Of a DNA stretch of 64,000 bases, positions 1-8,137 are shown in pieces; position 1 is the first letter of the stretch, and every line of letters begins with the position of its first letter. Position numbers and translations under genes: made by a program. Source of the DNA: Allobosea sp. CRIB-10 (lineage in GTDB: Bacteria > Pseudomonadota > Alphaproteobacteria > Rhizobiales > Beijerinckiaceae); NCBI RefSeq assembly GCF_900112185.1, contig NZ_FOKP01000007.1:124001-188000 (forward strand). The letters run 5' to 3'. Below the pieces are notes generated by a model, which did no database searches, was not told where the DNA came from, and saw nothing but the letters and a program-made list of their open reading frames with translations.

Positions 1-290
1 ATGGCAAGCAAGAAATTGCCGAGCTATGGCTATTTGGCAGTCGGGCGCGCGGCGATCATCGGCACGATAGTGACCTCGATCTTGCGGTCATTATGTCCGC
101 GGGAGAGGAAGGCGAACGTTTGGGCGCTTGGATCGATTGTGCCGAAGAGTGGCGCGCCGAGTTGGCGACGTTGCTGCCTGTCCAAGTCGACCTGGATATT
201 GGTGACGGCGACATCGCCACAACAATCGTTGCGCCTGCTTTGAAGAGAGATGGGCGGCATATTTTTCGCCGGAACACGGAAGAGGCATAA
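1..290 (+). CDS. MNT-type nucleotidyltransferase, 5' end outside the window
   Basis: The frame is open from the first full codon at position 3 to the TAA at 288-290. It encodes the C-terminal ~95 residues of a minimal nucleotidyltransferase. The visible signature is LFGSRARG followed by DSDLDLAV: a Gly-Ser, ten residues, then Asp-X-Asp, which is the metal/NTP-binding GSX10DXD motif of the Pol-beta superfamily (MntA and relatives). The N-terminus lies upstream of the window. An internal ATG at 93 would remove the motif, so it is not the start. The stop shares one base with the lpdA start (TAATG), so the two may be translationally coupled. MntA proteins usually pair with a HEPN toxin; none follows here, so a partner would have to lie upstream. 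The motif is seen; the antitoxin role is inference. Confidence 0.85.
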   Translation, partial: GKQEIAELWLFGSRARGDHRHDSDLDLAVIMSAGEEGERLGAWIDCAEEWRAELATLLPVQVDLDIGDGDIATTIVAPALKRDGRHIFRRNTEEA

Positions 291-1690
291 TGTCCTACGA
301 TCTCGTCGTCATCGGAACAGGTCCCGGCGGCTATGTCTGCGCCATCCGCGCCGCCCAGCTCGGCCTCAAGGTCGCGGTGGTCGAAAAGCGCAAGACGCAT
401 GGCGGCACCTGCCTGAACGTCGGCTGCATCCCCTCCAAGGCGCTGCTGCATGCCTCCGAGATGTTCGAGGAGGCCAGCCATACTTTCCCGAGCCTCGGCA
501 TCACCGTCGGCAAGCCCAAGCTCGACCTGAAGCAGATGCTGGTCCACAAGCAGGAGACCATTGACGCCAACGTCAACGGCGTCGCCTTCCTGCTGAAGAA
601 GAACAAGATCGAGCCGTTCCACGGCACGGCCTCGATTCCCGCCGCCGGCAAGGTCGTCGTCACCGCTGAGGACGGCAAGACGCAGGAACTGACGACCAAG
701 AACATCGTCATCGCCACCGGCTCGGAATCGGCGGCGCTGCCGGGCGTCGCCACCGATGAGAAGACGGTGGTGACCTCGACCGGTGCGCTCGAGCTCACCT
801 CCGTGCCGAAAGAGCTGCTGGTGGTCGGCGCCGGCGTGATCGGCCTGGAGATCGGCTCGGTCTGGGCCCGGCTCGGCGCCAAGGTCACGGTCGTCGAGTT
901 CCTCGACCGCATCCTGCCCGGCATGGACGACGAGATCGCCAAGCAGTTCCAGCGTATCCTGCAGAAGCAGGGCTTCACCTTCCATCTCGGCTCGAAGGTG
1001 ACCAAGGTCGAGACCGGCAAGAAGGGTGGCGCGACCGTCACGGTCGAGCCGGCCGCCGGCGGCGAGGCCAAGACGCTGAACGCCGACATCGTGCTGGTCG
1101 CGATCGGCCGGCGCCCGAACACGGACGGGCTGACCCTCGACAAGGCCGGTGTCGCGACCGAGCGCGGCCGTGTCGTCATCGACGATCACTTCAAGACCAA
1201 TGTCGACGGCATCTACGCGATCGGCGACGTGGTGCGTGGGCCGATGCTGGCGCACAAGGCCGAGGATGAGGGCGTCGCCGTCGCCGAGATCCTCGCCGGC
1301 AAGCATGGCCATGTGAATTACGATGCCATCCCCGGCATCGTCTACACCGCCCCCGAGGTTGCAGCGATCGGCAAGACCGAGGAGGAGCTCAAGGCCGCGG
1401 GCATCGCCTACAAGGTCGGCAAGTTCCCGTTCACGGCCAATGGCCGGGCGCGGGCGATGCGGCACACCGACGGCTTCGTCAAGTTCCTTGCGGACGCGAC
1501 GACCGATCGCGTGCTCGGCTGCCACATCATCGGCCCGCATGCCGGCGACCTGATCGCCGAGGTGACGGTGCTGATGGAGTTCGGCGGCTCGGCCGAGGAT
1601 CTCGCCCGCACCTGCCACGCCCATCCGACGCTGGCCGAGGCGGTCAAGGAAGCGGCGCTCGCCGTAGACAAGCGCCCGATCCATATGTGA
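290..1690 (+). CDS. lpdA: Dihydrolipoyl dehydrogenase (E3)
   Basis: This 466-residue flavoprotein reoxidises dihydrolipoamide in 2-oxoacid dehydrogenase complexes (or the glycine cleavage system), passing electrons through FAD and a redox disulfide to NAD+. The N-terminal FAD-binding [17 protein letters not shown] is followed by the redox-active disulfide in [13 protein letters not shown] (about residues 40-52). A second Rossmann motif for NAD ([19 protein letters not shown]) lies near residue 180, and the C-terminal catalytic HAHPT...E signature is present. Length is normal for the family. The ATG overlaps the stop of the upstream nucleotidyltransferase by one base. No E1 or E2 gene is adjacent in the window, so which complex it serves cannot be told from here, though they may lie upstream. 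Confidence 0.97.
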   Translation: MSYDLVVIGTGPGGYVCAIRAAQLGLKVAVVEKRKTHGGTCLNVGCIPSKALLHASEMFEEASHTFPSLGITVGKPKLDLKQMLVHKQETIDANVNGVAFLLKKNKIEPFHGTASIPAAGKVVVTAEDGKTQELTTKNIVIATGSESAALPGVATDEKTVVTSTGALELTSVPKELLVVGAGVIGLEIGSVWARLGAKVTVVEFLDRILPGMDDEIAKQFQRILQKQGFTFHLGSKVTKVETGKKGGATVTVEPAAGGEAKTLNADIVLVAIGRRPNTDGLTLDKAGVATERGRVVIDDHFKTNVDGIYAIGDVVRGPMLAHKAEDEGVAVAEILAGKHGHVNYDAIPGIVYTAPEVAAIGKTEEELKAAGIAYKVGKFPFTANGRARAMRHTDGFVKFLADATTDRVLGCHIIGPHAGDLIAEVTVLMEFGGSAEDLARTCHAHPTLAEAVKEAALAVDKRPIHM

Positions 1691-1717
1691 TCGGCGGTCG
1701 TTATCACGGCTCCCGTG

Positions 1718-1815
1718 CGTCATGGTCGGGCTTGTCCCGACCATCCACGCCGTTACCTCACTGATCGAGTGCAGTGTTCAAGACGTGGATGCTCGCCACA
1801 AGGGCGAGCATGACG
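1718..1815. repeat. Cloverleaf-type palindromic repeat, copy 1 of 3
   Basis: Intergenic element between the convergent lpdA and folD genes. Outer ends CGTCAT and ATGACG are complementary. Inside are hairpin GGTCGGG-CTTGT-CCCGACC (1724-1742), a central arm (ATCCACG with CGTGGAT), and hairpin GCTCGCC-ACAAG-GGCGAGC (1791-1809). The central arm is shorter and more diverged here than in the copies at 4286 and 18547. No coding potential. Confidence 0.9.
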
Positions 1816-1852
1816 AACTGGAGAAGCGTCTCGTTCGTGAGGCGCTCCGGTT

Positions 1853-2707
1853 TCAGCCCCGCCGGGCGCGATAGGCGGTCAGCGTGTTGCGCAGCAGGCA
1901 GGCGATCGTCATCGGGCCGACACCGCCGGGGACCGGGGTGATCGCACCGGCGATCTCCACGGCTTCGGCATAGTCGACATCGCCGGCGAGCTTGCCGTCG
2001 GGCATGCGGTTGATGCCGACATCGATCACGGTCGCGCCGGGCTTTATCCAGTCGCCCTTGACCATGCGCGCGCGACCGACCGCGGCGACGACGACGTCGG
2101 CGCGCTTCACCACGGCCGGCAGGTCGCGCGTGCGTGAATGGGCGATGGTGACGGTGCAGTCGGCCTGGAGCAGCAATTGCGCCACCGGGCGGCCGACAAG
2201 CTCCGAGCGGCCGATCACGACCGCTTCCAGCCCCGACAGAGAGGGTAGCGCCTGTTTCAGCAGAAGCATGCAGCCGAGCGGCGTGCAGGGCACGAGGCCG
2301 TTCTTGCCGCCGGCGAGCAGACCGGCATTGATCGGGTGGAGGCCATCGACATCCTTGGCCGGGTCGATCGCGTCGATGATGCGGCCGGTGTCGATATGCT
2401 TCGGCAAGGGCAGCTGAACGAGAATGCCGTCGACGCCGTCATCGGCGTTGAGCTCGGCGATCTTGGCGAGCAGTGCCGCCTCGGTCGTCTCGGCCCGCAG
2501 GCGGTGGGCGACCGAATTCATGCCGATCTCGGCGGCGAGCTTCTCCTTGGAGGCGACATAGACCTTGCTGGCCGGGTCCTCGCCGACGAGCACGACATGC
2601 AGGCCGGGTGCGGGCTTGCCGGCGGCCTTGAGCGCCGCGACCTCGCGACCGATCTCGGCGCGTAGCTCCGCCGCCGCCGCCTTGCCGTCGATGATGCGTG
2701 CCGCCAT
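1853..2707 (-). CDS. folD: Bifunctional methylenetetrahydrofolate dehydrogenase / methenyltetrahydrofolate cyclohydrolase
   Basis: This 284-residue enzyme interconverts 5,10-methylene-THF, 5,10-methenyl-THF and 10-formyl-THF in cytosolic one-carbon metabolism. Clear family signatures are the catalytic [13 protein letters not shown] segment with its Lys, [11 protein letters not shown], the [11 protein letters not shown] segment, [18 protein letters not shown] (NADP site) and the C-terminal [17 protein letters not shown] place the start at 2707 because AAGGAG lies 6 nt upstream and the protein then begins [16 protein letters not shown], as in homologues. An in-frame ATG further upstream (2806) would add 33 non-conserved residues. 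Convergent with lpdA, divergent from the amidohydrolase. Confidence 0.97.
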   Translation of the reverse strand: MAARIIDGKAAAAELRAEIGREVAALKAAGKPAPGLHVVLVGEDPASKVYVASKEKLAAEIGMNSVAHRLRAETTEAALLAKIAELNADDGVDGILVQLPLPKHIDTGRIIDAIDPAKDVDGLHPINAGLLAGGKNGLVPCTPLGCMLLLKQALPSLSGLEAVVIGRSELVGRPVAQLLLQADCTVTIAHSRTRDLPAVVKRADVVVAAVGRARMVKGDWIKPGATVIDVGINRMPDGKLAGDVDYAEAVEIAGAITPVPGGVGPMTIACLLRNTLTAYRARRG

Positions 2708-2930
2708 GACCAGCTCCTTGGTGAGGCATCGGATCGAAAAGCGGATTCCTGTTTCCGGTTTGATGCCCTGCGCCGCTCTCTTGCTGCATTGCGACAGAAC
2801 GGACAAGGGCCGCCTTGCTTTGAATCTCCGGCGGGTGGGGATGCCGCTCGTGCCGCTTGATCGGGACGCGGCGAGCCAGCATGGTCGGCGGGTGATTCAG
2901 AGGGCGGCCTGCAAGCCGGAGACGATCGAC

Positions 2931-4259
2931 GTGACCACCGGCTTTGCGGCAATCCCGGCCTCCGGCAGCTATGTGCTGCGCAATGCCAGGGCGCCTGCCT
3001 GCCTGGTCGAGGCCGGCAGCCTCGCGAGCGGCCGCGACGGCCTGGCGCTGATCGACATCGCCGTCGAGGATGGCGCCGTCGCCTCGATCCTGCCGGCGGG
3101 CACGCCTGCGCTCGATGCCTTGCCCTCGCTCGATCTCGATGGCGGCATCGCGCTGCCACGTCTGGTCGATGTCCACACCCATCTCGACAAGGGCCATATC
3201 TGGCCGCGCCGGCCCAATCCGGATGGCAGCTTCATGGGCGCTCTAAGTGCCGTCGCCACCGATCGCGAGGCGAACTGGTCGGCCGGCGACGTGCGGGCGC
3301 GCATGGAATTCGGCCTGCGCTGCGCCTATTCGCACGGCACCGCGGCGATCCGCACCCATCTCGACTCGCTCGGCAAGCAGATCGGCATCTCCTGGCCGGT
3401 CTATGCCGAGTTGCGCGCCGAATGGGCCGGGCGGATCGCGCTGCAAGCCTCCCCATTGTTCGGTGTCGATGCCGTCGCCGATCCCGCGCATATGCAGGCG
3501 ATCACGCAGGCCGTGACCGATCATGGCGACAGGCTGCTCGGCGCCGTCACCTATATGGTGCCGGAGCTTGACGCTGCGCTCGACACGCTGTTCCGGGCGG
3601 CGATCGAAAACGGCTTCGATCTCGATTTTCATGTCGACGAGACCAATGATCCGGCGGCGCGCTCGCTCGAGCACATCGCTGACGCAGCCCTGCGCCATCG
3701 CTTCGCTGGCAGGATCCTGGCCGGGCACTGCTGCTCGCTCTCGCAGCAGCAGCCGCAGGACGAGGCGCGCATCATCGCCAAGGCGCGCGAGGCCGGGATC
3801 GCCGTCGTCTCGCTGCCGATGTGCAACATGTATCTGCAGGACCGCCAGCGCGGGCGCACGCCGCGCTGGCGCGGCGTCACCGCGCTGCATGAGCTCAAGG
3901 CGGCCGGCGTGCCGGTGATGATCGCCTCCGACAACACCCGTGACCCGTTCTACGCCTATGGCGACCTCGACCTCGTCGAGACCTTGCGCGAAGGCACCCG
4001 CATCCTCCAGCTCGACCATTCCGACCGGGACTGGGCGAGGGCGATCGCGACGACGCCGGCCGAGATCATGGGACTTTCGAGCGCGGGCCGCGTCGCCGTC
4101 GGCGGCCCCGCCGACCTGATCCTGACGCGCGCCCGCGACTGGACCGAATTCTTCGCCCGGCCGCAGGCCGACCGGAGCGTTCTGGTCGATGGCCGCGCCA
4201 TCGACCGCACTTTGCCCGACTACCGTGAACTCGACCGTTTGATGGCGAGCGCGACCTGA
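2931..4259 (+). CDS. Amidohydrolase, cytosine deaminase-like
   Basis: A 442-residue metal-dependent hydrolase of the amidohydrolase superfamily, closest in motif pattern to cytosine deaminase (CodA/COG0402). Metal ligands are visible in order: LVDVHTHLDKG (HxH), DFHVDETND (His and catalytic Glu), AGHCCSL (His) and ASDNTRDPFYAYGD (Asp). These match the arrangement in E. coli CodA. I chose the GTG at 2931, preceded by GGAG, because the conserved N-terminal beta-sandwich starts there; an in-frame ATG at 2841 is the alternative. The next genes on the same strand are an FAD oxidase, a flavodoxin-fold reductase and a MarR regulator. Exact substrate (cytosine, an isoguanine-like base or another N-heterocycle) cannot be read from sequence. 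Confidence 0.85.
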   Translation: MTTGFAAIPASGSYVLRNARAPACLVEAGSLASGRDGLALIDIAVEDGAVASILPAGTPALDALPSLDLDGGIALPRLVDVHTHLDKGHIWPRRPNPDGSFMGALSAVATDREANWSAGDVRARMEFGLRCAYSHGTAAIRTHLDSLGKQIGISWPVYAELRAEWAGRIALQASPLFGVDAVADPAHMQAITQAVTDHGDRLLGAVTYMVPELDAALDTLFRAAIENGFDLDFHVDETNDPAARSLEHIADAALRHRFAGRILAGHCCSLSQQQPQDEARIIAKAREAGIAVVSLPMCNMYLQDRQRGRTPRWRGVTALHELKAAGVPVMIASDNTRDPFYAYGDLDLVETLREGTRILQLDHSDRDWARAIATTPAEIMGLSSAGRVAVGGPADLILTRARDWTEFFARPQADRSVLVDGRAIDRTLPDYRELDRLMASAT

Positions 4260-4285
4260 CGATGTTACCCGCCATCCCCTCTTCC

Positions 4286-4378
4286 CGTCATGGTCGGGCT
4301 TGTCCCGACCATCCACGTCTTTCTCCGCCTCGTGCGGTGGTCAAGACGTGGATGCTCGCCACAAGGGCGAGCATGACG
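4286..4378. repeat. Cloverleaf-type palindromic repeat, copy 2 of 3
   Basis: Same element as at 1718 and 18547, with a fuller central arm (ATCCACGTCTT with AAGACGTGGAT). Both side hairpins with CTTGT and ACAAG loops are intact. It lies between two codirectional genes, ending 17 nt before the most likely start codon of the FAD oxidase, so it would be in the leader of that mRNA if the genes are cotranscribed. Confidence 0.9.
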
Positions 4379-4395
4379 CCACAGGAATGCCCCGC

Positions 4396-5823
4396 ATGAC
4401 CGCACGCTACGACATCGATGCCCTGAAGCGCCGCATGAACGGCATCCGCACCGAGGACAACCCGGCGCTGGTCAAGCAGAAGAGCCGCGACTTCTTCTGG
4501 TACTCGCCGAAGCTGAAGCGCCAGCTCGACCATGTCGTCGCCGACATCATCGTTTCGCCGGTGAGCGAATCGCAGGTGCTGGAGACGCTCTCGGCAGCAC
4601 ATGCGCTCGGCATTCCGGTGACACCACGCGGCACCGGCACGGGCAATTACGGCCAAGCGATGCCGCTCGCAGGGGGGATCGTGCTCGACCTTGCCGGCTT
4701 CAACAAGGTGACGAGCATCGAGGCCGGGCGCTATGTCGCCGAGCCCGGCGCCGTGCTGGCCAGGATCGACCAGGAGACGCGTGCCCACTCCCGACAGGAG
4801 ATCCGGCTGCACCCCTCGACCTACCACACCGCCTCGGTCGGCGGCTTCATCGCCGGCGGCTCGGGCGGCGTCGGCTCGATCAAATGGGGCGGCCTGCGCG
4901 ACTGGGGCAACATCATCTCGCTGCGCGTCGCGACCATGGAAGGGGCGCCGCGTATCCTCGAGTTGCAGGGCGAGGACCTGCACAAGGTCGCACATGCCTA
5001 CGGCACCAACGGCATCATCACTGAGGTCGAGATGCCGCTCGGCCCGGCCTATGGCTGGGTCGACGTCATCCTCGGCTTCGGCGAGTTGCGCGCCGCGGCC
5101 GAGTTCGCCAACGCGCTCGGCGAGCAGGACGGGTTGGCGCTAAAGAACCTCGCCGTGGTCGCGGCACCTGCACCTCACGACTACTTCCTGCGCCACAGGA
5201 AATTCCTGCCGCGCGAGAGCCACTGCGTCATGATCATGGTCGCGGATTTCGCGGTCGAATCCATGCTGGCCTTCGCCCGTCGCTTCGGGGGCTCGCAGTT
5301 GCTTATGCGCTCCGACAAGCTGACGGCCGAGGAGGCCAAGGGCTTGCCGCCGACTTTCGAACTCGGCTGGAACCACACCACCTTGCGGGCGCTGCGCGTC
5401 GATCCGTCGATCACCTACCTCCAGGTGCTCTATCCCTTCCCGAACCAGGTCGAGCTGGTCGACAAGATCCATGCCCGCTTCGGCGACGAGGTCACCTGCC
5501 ATCTCGAATTCGTCCGCTTCGACGGCAAGATCACCTGCTTCGGCCTGCCGCTGGTCCGCTTCACCAGCGAGGAGCGGCTGGAGGAGATCATGGCGATCCA
5601 CGAGGAGATGGGCGCGCCGATCTTCAACCCCCACCGCTACACGCTGGAGGAGGGCGGGATGAAGCAGACCGACGAGGTCCAGCTCGCCTTCAAGCGCGAG
5701 GCCGACCCGCAGGGACTGCTCAATCCCGGCAAGATGATCGCCTGGGAAGACCCGAACTACGACTACCGTTCGGGCAAGACATTCCTGTTCAAAGCGCTCG
5801 GCGAAGCCGGCATCGGCGCCTGA
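4396..5823 (+). CDS. FAD-binding oxidoreductase (FAD-linked oxidase family)
   Basis: This 475-residue protein belongs to the vanillyl-alcohol-oxidase/GlcD-like flavoprotein family (COG0277). The N-terminal FAD-binding subdomain is recognisable from DIIVSPVSESQVLETL, the pyrophosphate loop TPRGTGTGNYGQAMPLAGG, and the glycine-rich SVGGFIAGGSGGVGSI segment around residues 145-165. The C-terminal half is a substrate-binding cap ending FNPHRYTLEEGG...GLLNPGKMI, typical of the family. An in-frame ATG nine bases upstream (4387) is possible, but AGGA is spaced better for 4396. It follows the amidohydrolase with a palindromic repeat in between. Substrate unknown: likely a hydroxy-acid or alcohol, by family only. 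Confidence 0.88.
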   Translation: MTARYDIDALKRRMNGIRTEDNPALVKQKSRDFFWYSPKLKRQLDHVVADIIVSPVSESQVLETLSAAHALGIPVTPRGTGTGNYGQAMPLAGGIVLDLAGFNKVTSIEAGRYVAEPGAVLARIDQETRAHSRQEIRLHPSTYHTASVGGFIAGGSGGVGSIKWGGLRDWGNIISLRVATMEGAPRILELQGEDLHKVAHAYGTNGIITEVEMPLGPAYGWVDVILGFGELRAAAEFANALGEQDGLALKNLAVVAAPAPHDYFLRHRKFLPRESHCVMIMVADFAVESMLAFARRFGGSQLLMRSDKLTAEEAKGLPPTFELGWNHTTLRALRVDPSITYLQVLYPFPNQVELVDKIHARFGDEVTCHLEFVRFDGKITCFGLPLVRFTSEERLEEIMAIHEEMGAPIFNPHRYTLEEGGMKQTDEVQLAFKREADPQGLLNPGKMIAWEDPNYDYRSGKTFLFKALGEAGIGA

Positions 5824-5831
5824 GCCCTGCC

Positions 5832-6425
5832 GTGCGCGTGCTTGTTCTCTATGCCCACCCCGATCCCAAGAGCTTCGGGGCGGCAGTGCACGAGACTGTC
5901 GTCTCCGGCCTGCGCCGTGCCGGGCATGAGGTTGATGATTGCGACCTCTATGCCGAGGGCTTCGACCCGGTGCTGAGCCGCGAGGAGCGGGTCGGCTATC
6001 ATGATCTTGCCAGCAATCAGAAGACTGTAGCCGGCTATGTCGAGCGCCTGCTGCGGGCGGAAGCGCTCTTCCTCTGCTTTCCGGTCTGGAACTACGGCTA
6101 TCCCGCGATCATGAAGGGCTATTTCGATCGCGTCTTCCTGCCGGGCGTCTCATTCAAGCTGGTCGACGGCGCAATCCGGCCGAATCTCTGGAATATTCGC
6201 CGGCTGACGACGGTGACGAGCTATGGCGGCTCGCGCTGGCGCACCTTCCTCATGGGCGATCCGCCGCGCCGGCAGATCAAGCGGGGATTGCGGGCGGTGT
6301 GCCATCCCGCAGCGCGGGTCTCTTACCTCGCGCATTACGACATGAACCGCTCGACGCCACAGAGCCGGGCAGCCTTTCTCGCCAAGGTCGAAGAGGAAAT
6401 CGCACGGATTCAAAAGCCTGTCTGA
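5832..6425 (+). CDS. NAD(P)H-dependent flavodoxin-fold oxidoreductase
   Basis: A 197-residue protein of the NQO1/KefF/MdaB type. The N-terminus MRVLVLYAHPDPKSFGAA is the FMN/FAD-binding flavodoxin-like loop, and FCFPVWNYGYPAIMKGYFDRVFLPG (given here as positions ~78-102) is the conserved isoalloxazine-binding region. Members transfer two electrons from NAD(P)H to quinones or similar acceptors. The start is a GTG eight bases after the stop of the FAD oxidase, so the two are probably cotranscribed; no strong ribosome-binding site is visible. It precedes a MarR-family regulator, a common arrangement for quinone/electrophile response genes. Confidence 0.88.
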   Translation: MRVLVLYAHPDPKSFGAAVHETVVSGLRRAGHEVDDCDLYAEGFDPVLSREERVGYHDLASNQKTVAGYVERLLRAEALFLCFPVWNYGYPAIMKGYFDRVFLPGVSFKLVDGAIRPNLWNIRRLTTVTSYGGSRWRTFLMGDPPRRQIKRGLRAVCHPAARVSYLAHYDMNRSTPQSRAAFLAKVEEEIARIQKPV

Positions 6426-6506
6426 CAATTGTCATCGGCCTGTCATGAAGGCGGGCGATTGCACAGCCGGCGAAAAGTATCCGCAACCTTTTCCAAGGGC
6501 CGGCTC

Positions 6507-6980
6507 ATGACCAAGTCCCTCGAAAAAAGCGTCGGCCGTGCCCTGTTGGTGACGGCCCGGCTCCACAGGGCGCGGATGGGCGAGCGGCTCAACGCGCTCG
6601 GGCTCTTCCCGGGCCAGGAACAGGCCCTGAAATCCCTGCAGGGCGCCCCGATGACGATGGGCGAGCTTGCGACCCTGCTGCGGGTCAAGCCGCCGACCGT
6701 GTCGAAGACGATCGGCAGGCTCTCGCTGCAGGGGCTCGTCACCCGCGAGGGCGGCGGCCGCGACGGCCGGCTGGTGCAGGTGGCGCTGACCGAGAACGGC
6801 CAGAAGACCGCTGCGGCGCTCGATGCCGTCTGGAACCAGGTCGAGGAAGAGCTGCTCGAAAAGCTCGACGCCAAGGAACGCAAGCAATTGCGCAAACTGC
6901 TGCGCAAGGCGTCGAAGGGGCTGTCCAAGGCCGGCGCCGACGTCGATGACGGCGAGGACGAGGCCGAAGACGCGGCTTGA
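6507..6980 (+). CDS. MarR family transcriptional regulator
   Basis: A 157-residue winged-helix regulator. The core reads LFPGQEQALKSL, then MTMGELATLLRVKPPTVSKTI (recognition-helix region) and GLVTREGGGRDGRLVQVALTENG (wing), all at the positions expected for MarR. The C-terminus is a Lys-rich helix followed by an acidic tail (DDGEDEAEDAA). I start it at the ATG at 6507 with AAGGG just upstream; the in-frame ATG at 6429 would add 26 residues without similarity to the family. It probably regulates the preceding amidohydrolase/oxidase/reductase genes, inferred from position only. Confidence 0.9.
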   Translation: MTKSLEKSVGRALLVTARLHRARMGERLNALGLFPGQEQALKSLQGAPMTMGELATLLRVKPPTVSKTIGRLSLQGLVTREGGGRDGRLVQVALTENGQKTAAALDAVWNQVEEELLEKLDAKERKQLRKLLRKASKGLSKAGADVDDGEDEAEDAA

Positions 6981-7084
6981 GACCGAGCGCGTCAGCGGCA
7001 TGTCTCGCATGCGTTGGCGGGCTGGTTTAGAGTCTTAAATCGGTTCATCTATGTCTCGTCATTCCTCCAGAGCATGACGAGACT

Positions 7085-8002
7085 TTGTCGGCAGCTCCCG
7101 CTCCGCTTCCGGATACGCGCCGGACACGCCTGACTGCCATCGCCCTGATGAGCGGGGCGATCATCTGCTTTTCCCTGCTCGACGCCTGCGCGAAATGGCT
7201 CGGCAGCACGATGCATCCGATGCAGGTCGTCGTGGCGCGGTATCTGGTCAGCGTCGCCCTGGTCTCGATCCTGCTCAACCCTTGCAGCCATCCCGGCATC
7301 ACCCGGACCAAGCGGCCCTGGCTGCAAGGGTTCCGCTCGCTGCTGCTGCTCGGCTCGACGGCGCTCAACTTTGTCGCCCTGCAATATCTGCAGCTGGCCG
7401 AGACGGTCTCGATCATGTTCGCCGGGCCACTGCTGGTAGCCTTGCTGGCTGGGCCGCTGCTCGGCGAGTGGGCCGGGCCGCGCCGGCTGATCGCGATCGG
7501 TGTCGGCTTTCTCGGTGTGCTGGTGGTGACGCGGCCGGGGCTGGGCGGCTTGCATCCGGCCGCCCTGCTCAGCCTCTGCGGCTGCTTGTGCTACGCCTTC
7601 TATGCTTTGTCGACGCGGATGCTGGCGTCGAGCGATTCGCCTGAGACGACGATGTTCTATTCCGGCATCGGCGGGGTGGTGATCATGCTGCCGCTGCTGC
7701 CGTTGTACTGGTCCTGGCCTGCGAACTGGCAGAGCTGGCTGTTGATGTGCGGTACGGGCTTCTTCGGTGCGGTCGGTCATTGGTTGCTGATCCTCGCGCA
7801 TCAGCGGGCGCCGGCGACGATCCTGGCGCCGTTCATCTATTCCCAGATCGTCTGGATGATCCTGCTCGGCTGGTTCGTCTTCGGTCAGATCCCCGACCGC
7901 TTCACGTTCATCGGCGCGGGAATCGTCATCGCCTCCGGGCTCTATCTGCTCTATCGCGAACGCGTCCGGCACGTACCTGAAGGCTCGGCCCGGCTCGACT
8001 GA
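7085..8002 (+). CDS. EamA/DMT family transporter
   Basis: A 305-residue inner-membrane protein with about ten hydrophobic segments arranged as two EamA repeats, the drug/metabolite transporter superfamily fold. Recognisable family features include the first-helix SGAIICFSLLDACAKW, the repeat-end GPRRLIAIGVGFLGVLVV and the second-repeat APFIYSQIVWMILLGWFVFG. The frame is closed upstream by TAG at 7028-7030 and contains no ATG or GTG before the conserved part, so a TTG at 7085 is the likely start, with only a weak ribosome-binding site. Substrate unknown; relatives export amino acids or metabolites. Confidence 0.88.
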   Translation: MSAAPAPLPDTRRTRLTAIALMSGAIICFSLLDACAKWLGSTMHPMQVVVARYLVSVALVSILLNPCSHPGITRTKRPWLQGFRSLLLLGSTALNFVALQYLQLAETVSIMFAGPLLVALLAGPLLGEWAGPRRLIAIGVGFLGVLVVTRPGLGGLHPAALLSLCGCLCYAFYALSTRMLASSDSPETTMFYSGIGGVVIMLPLLPLYWSWPANWQSWLLMCGTGFFGAVGHWLLILAHQRAPATILAPFIYSQIVWMILLGWFVFGQIPDRFTFIGAGIVIASGLYLLYRERVRHVPEGSARLD

Positions 8003-8137
8003 CGCCGGCATGCATCTTGAAGCCTCCACCCATGGATGGAGGCCATAATGACGGTTTTGCACCGCAACTGGCTACCGGCTGCCGCGTTCGGCACAGATAT
8101 GCTCCGGGCGCGCTCCGCTATGGCACGAGCGCCGGAC

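Noticed and set aside
56..1744. A 562-codon open frame on the minus strand opposite lpdA
   Set aside because: It runs antisense to a certain gene, is rich in Arg/Asp/Leu as expected for a shadow frame in GC-rich DNA, and resembles no protein.
8022..8043. Near-palindrome GCCTCCACC...GGAGGC between convergent genes as a terminator
   Set aside because: Mismatched centre and no T run on either strand; left out of the feature list.
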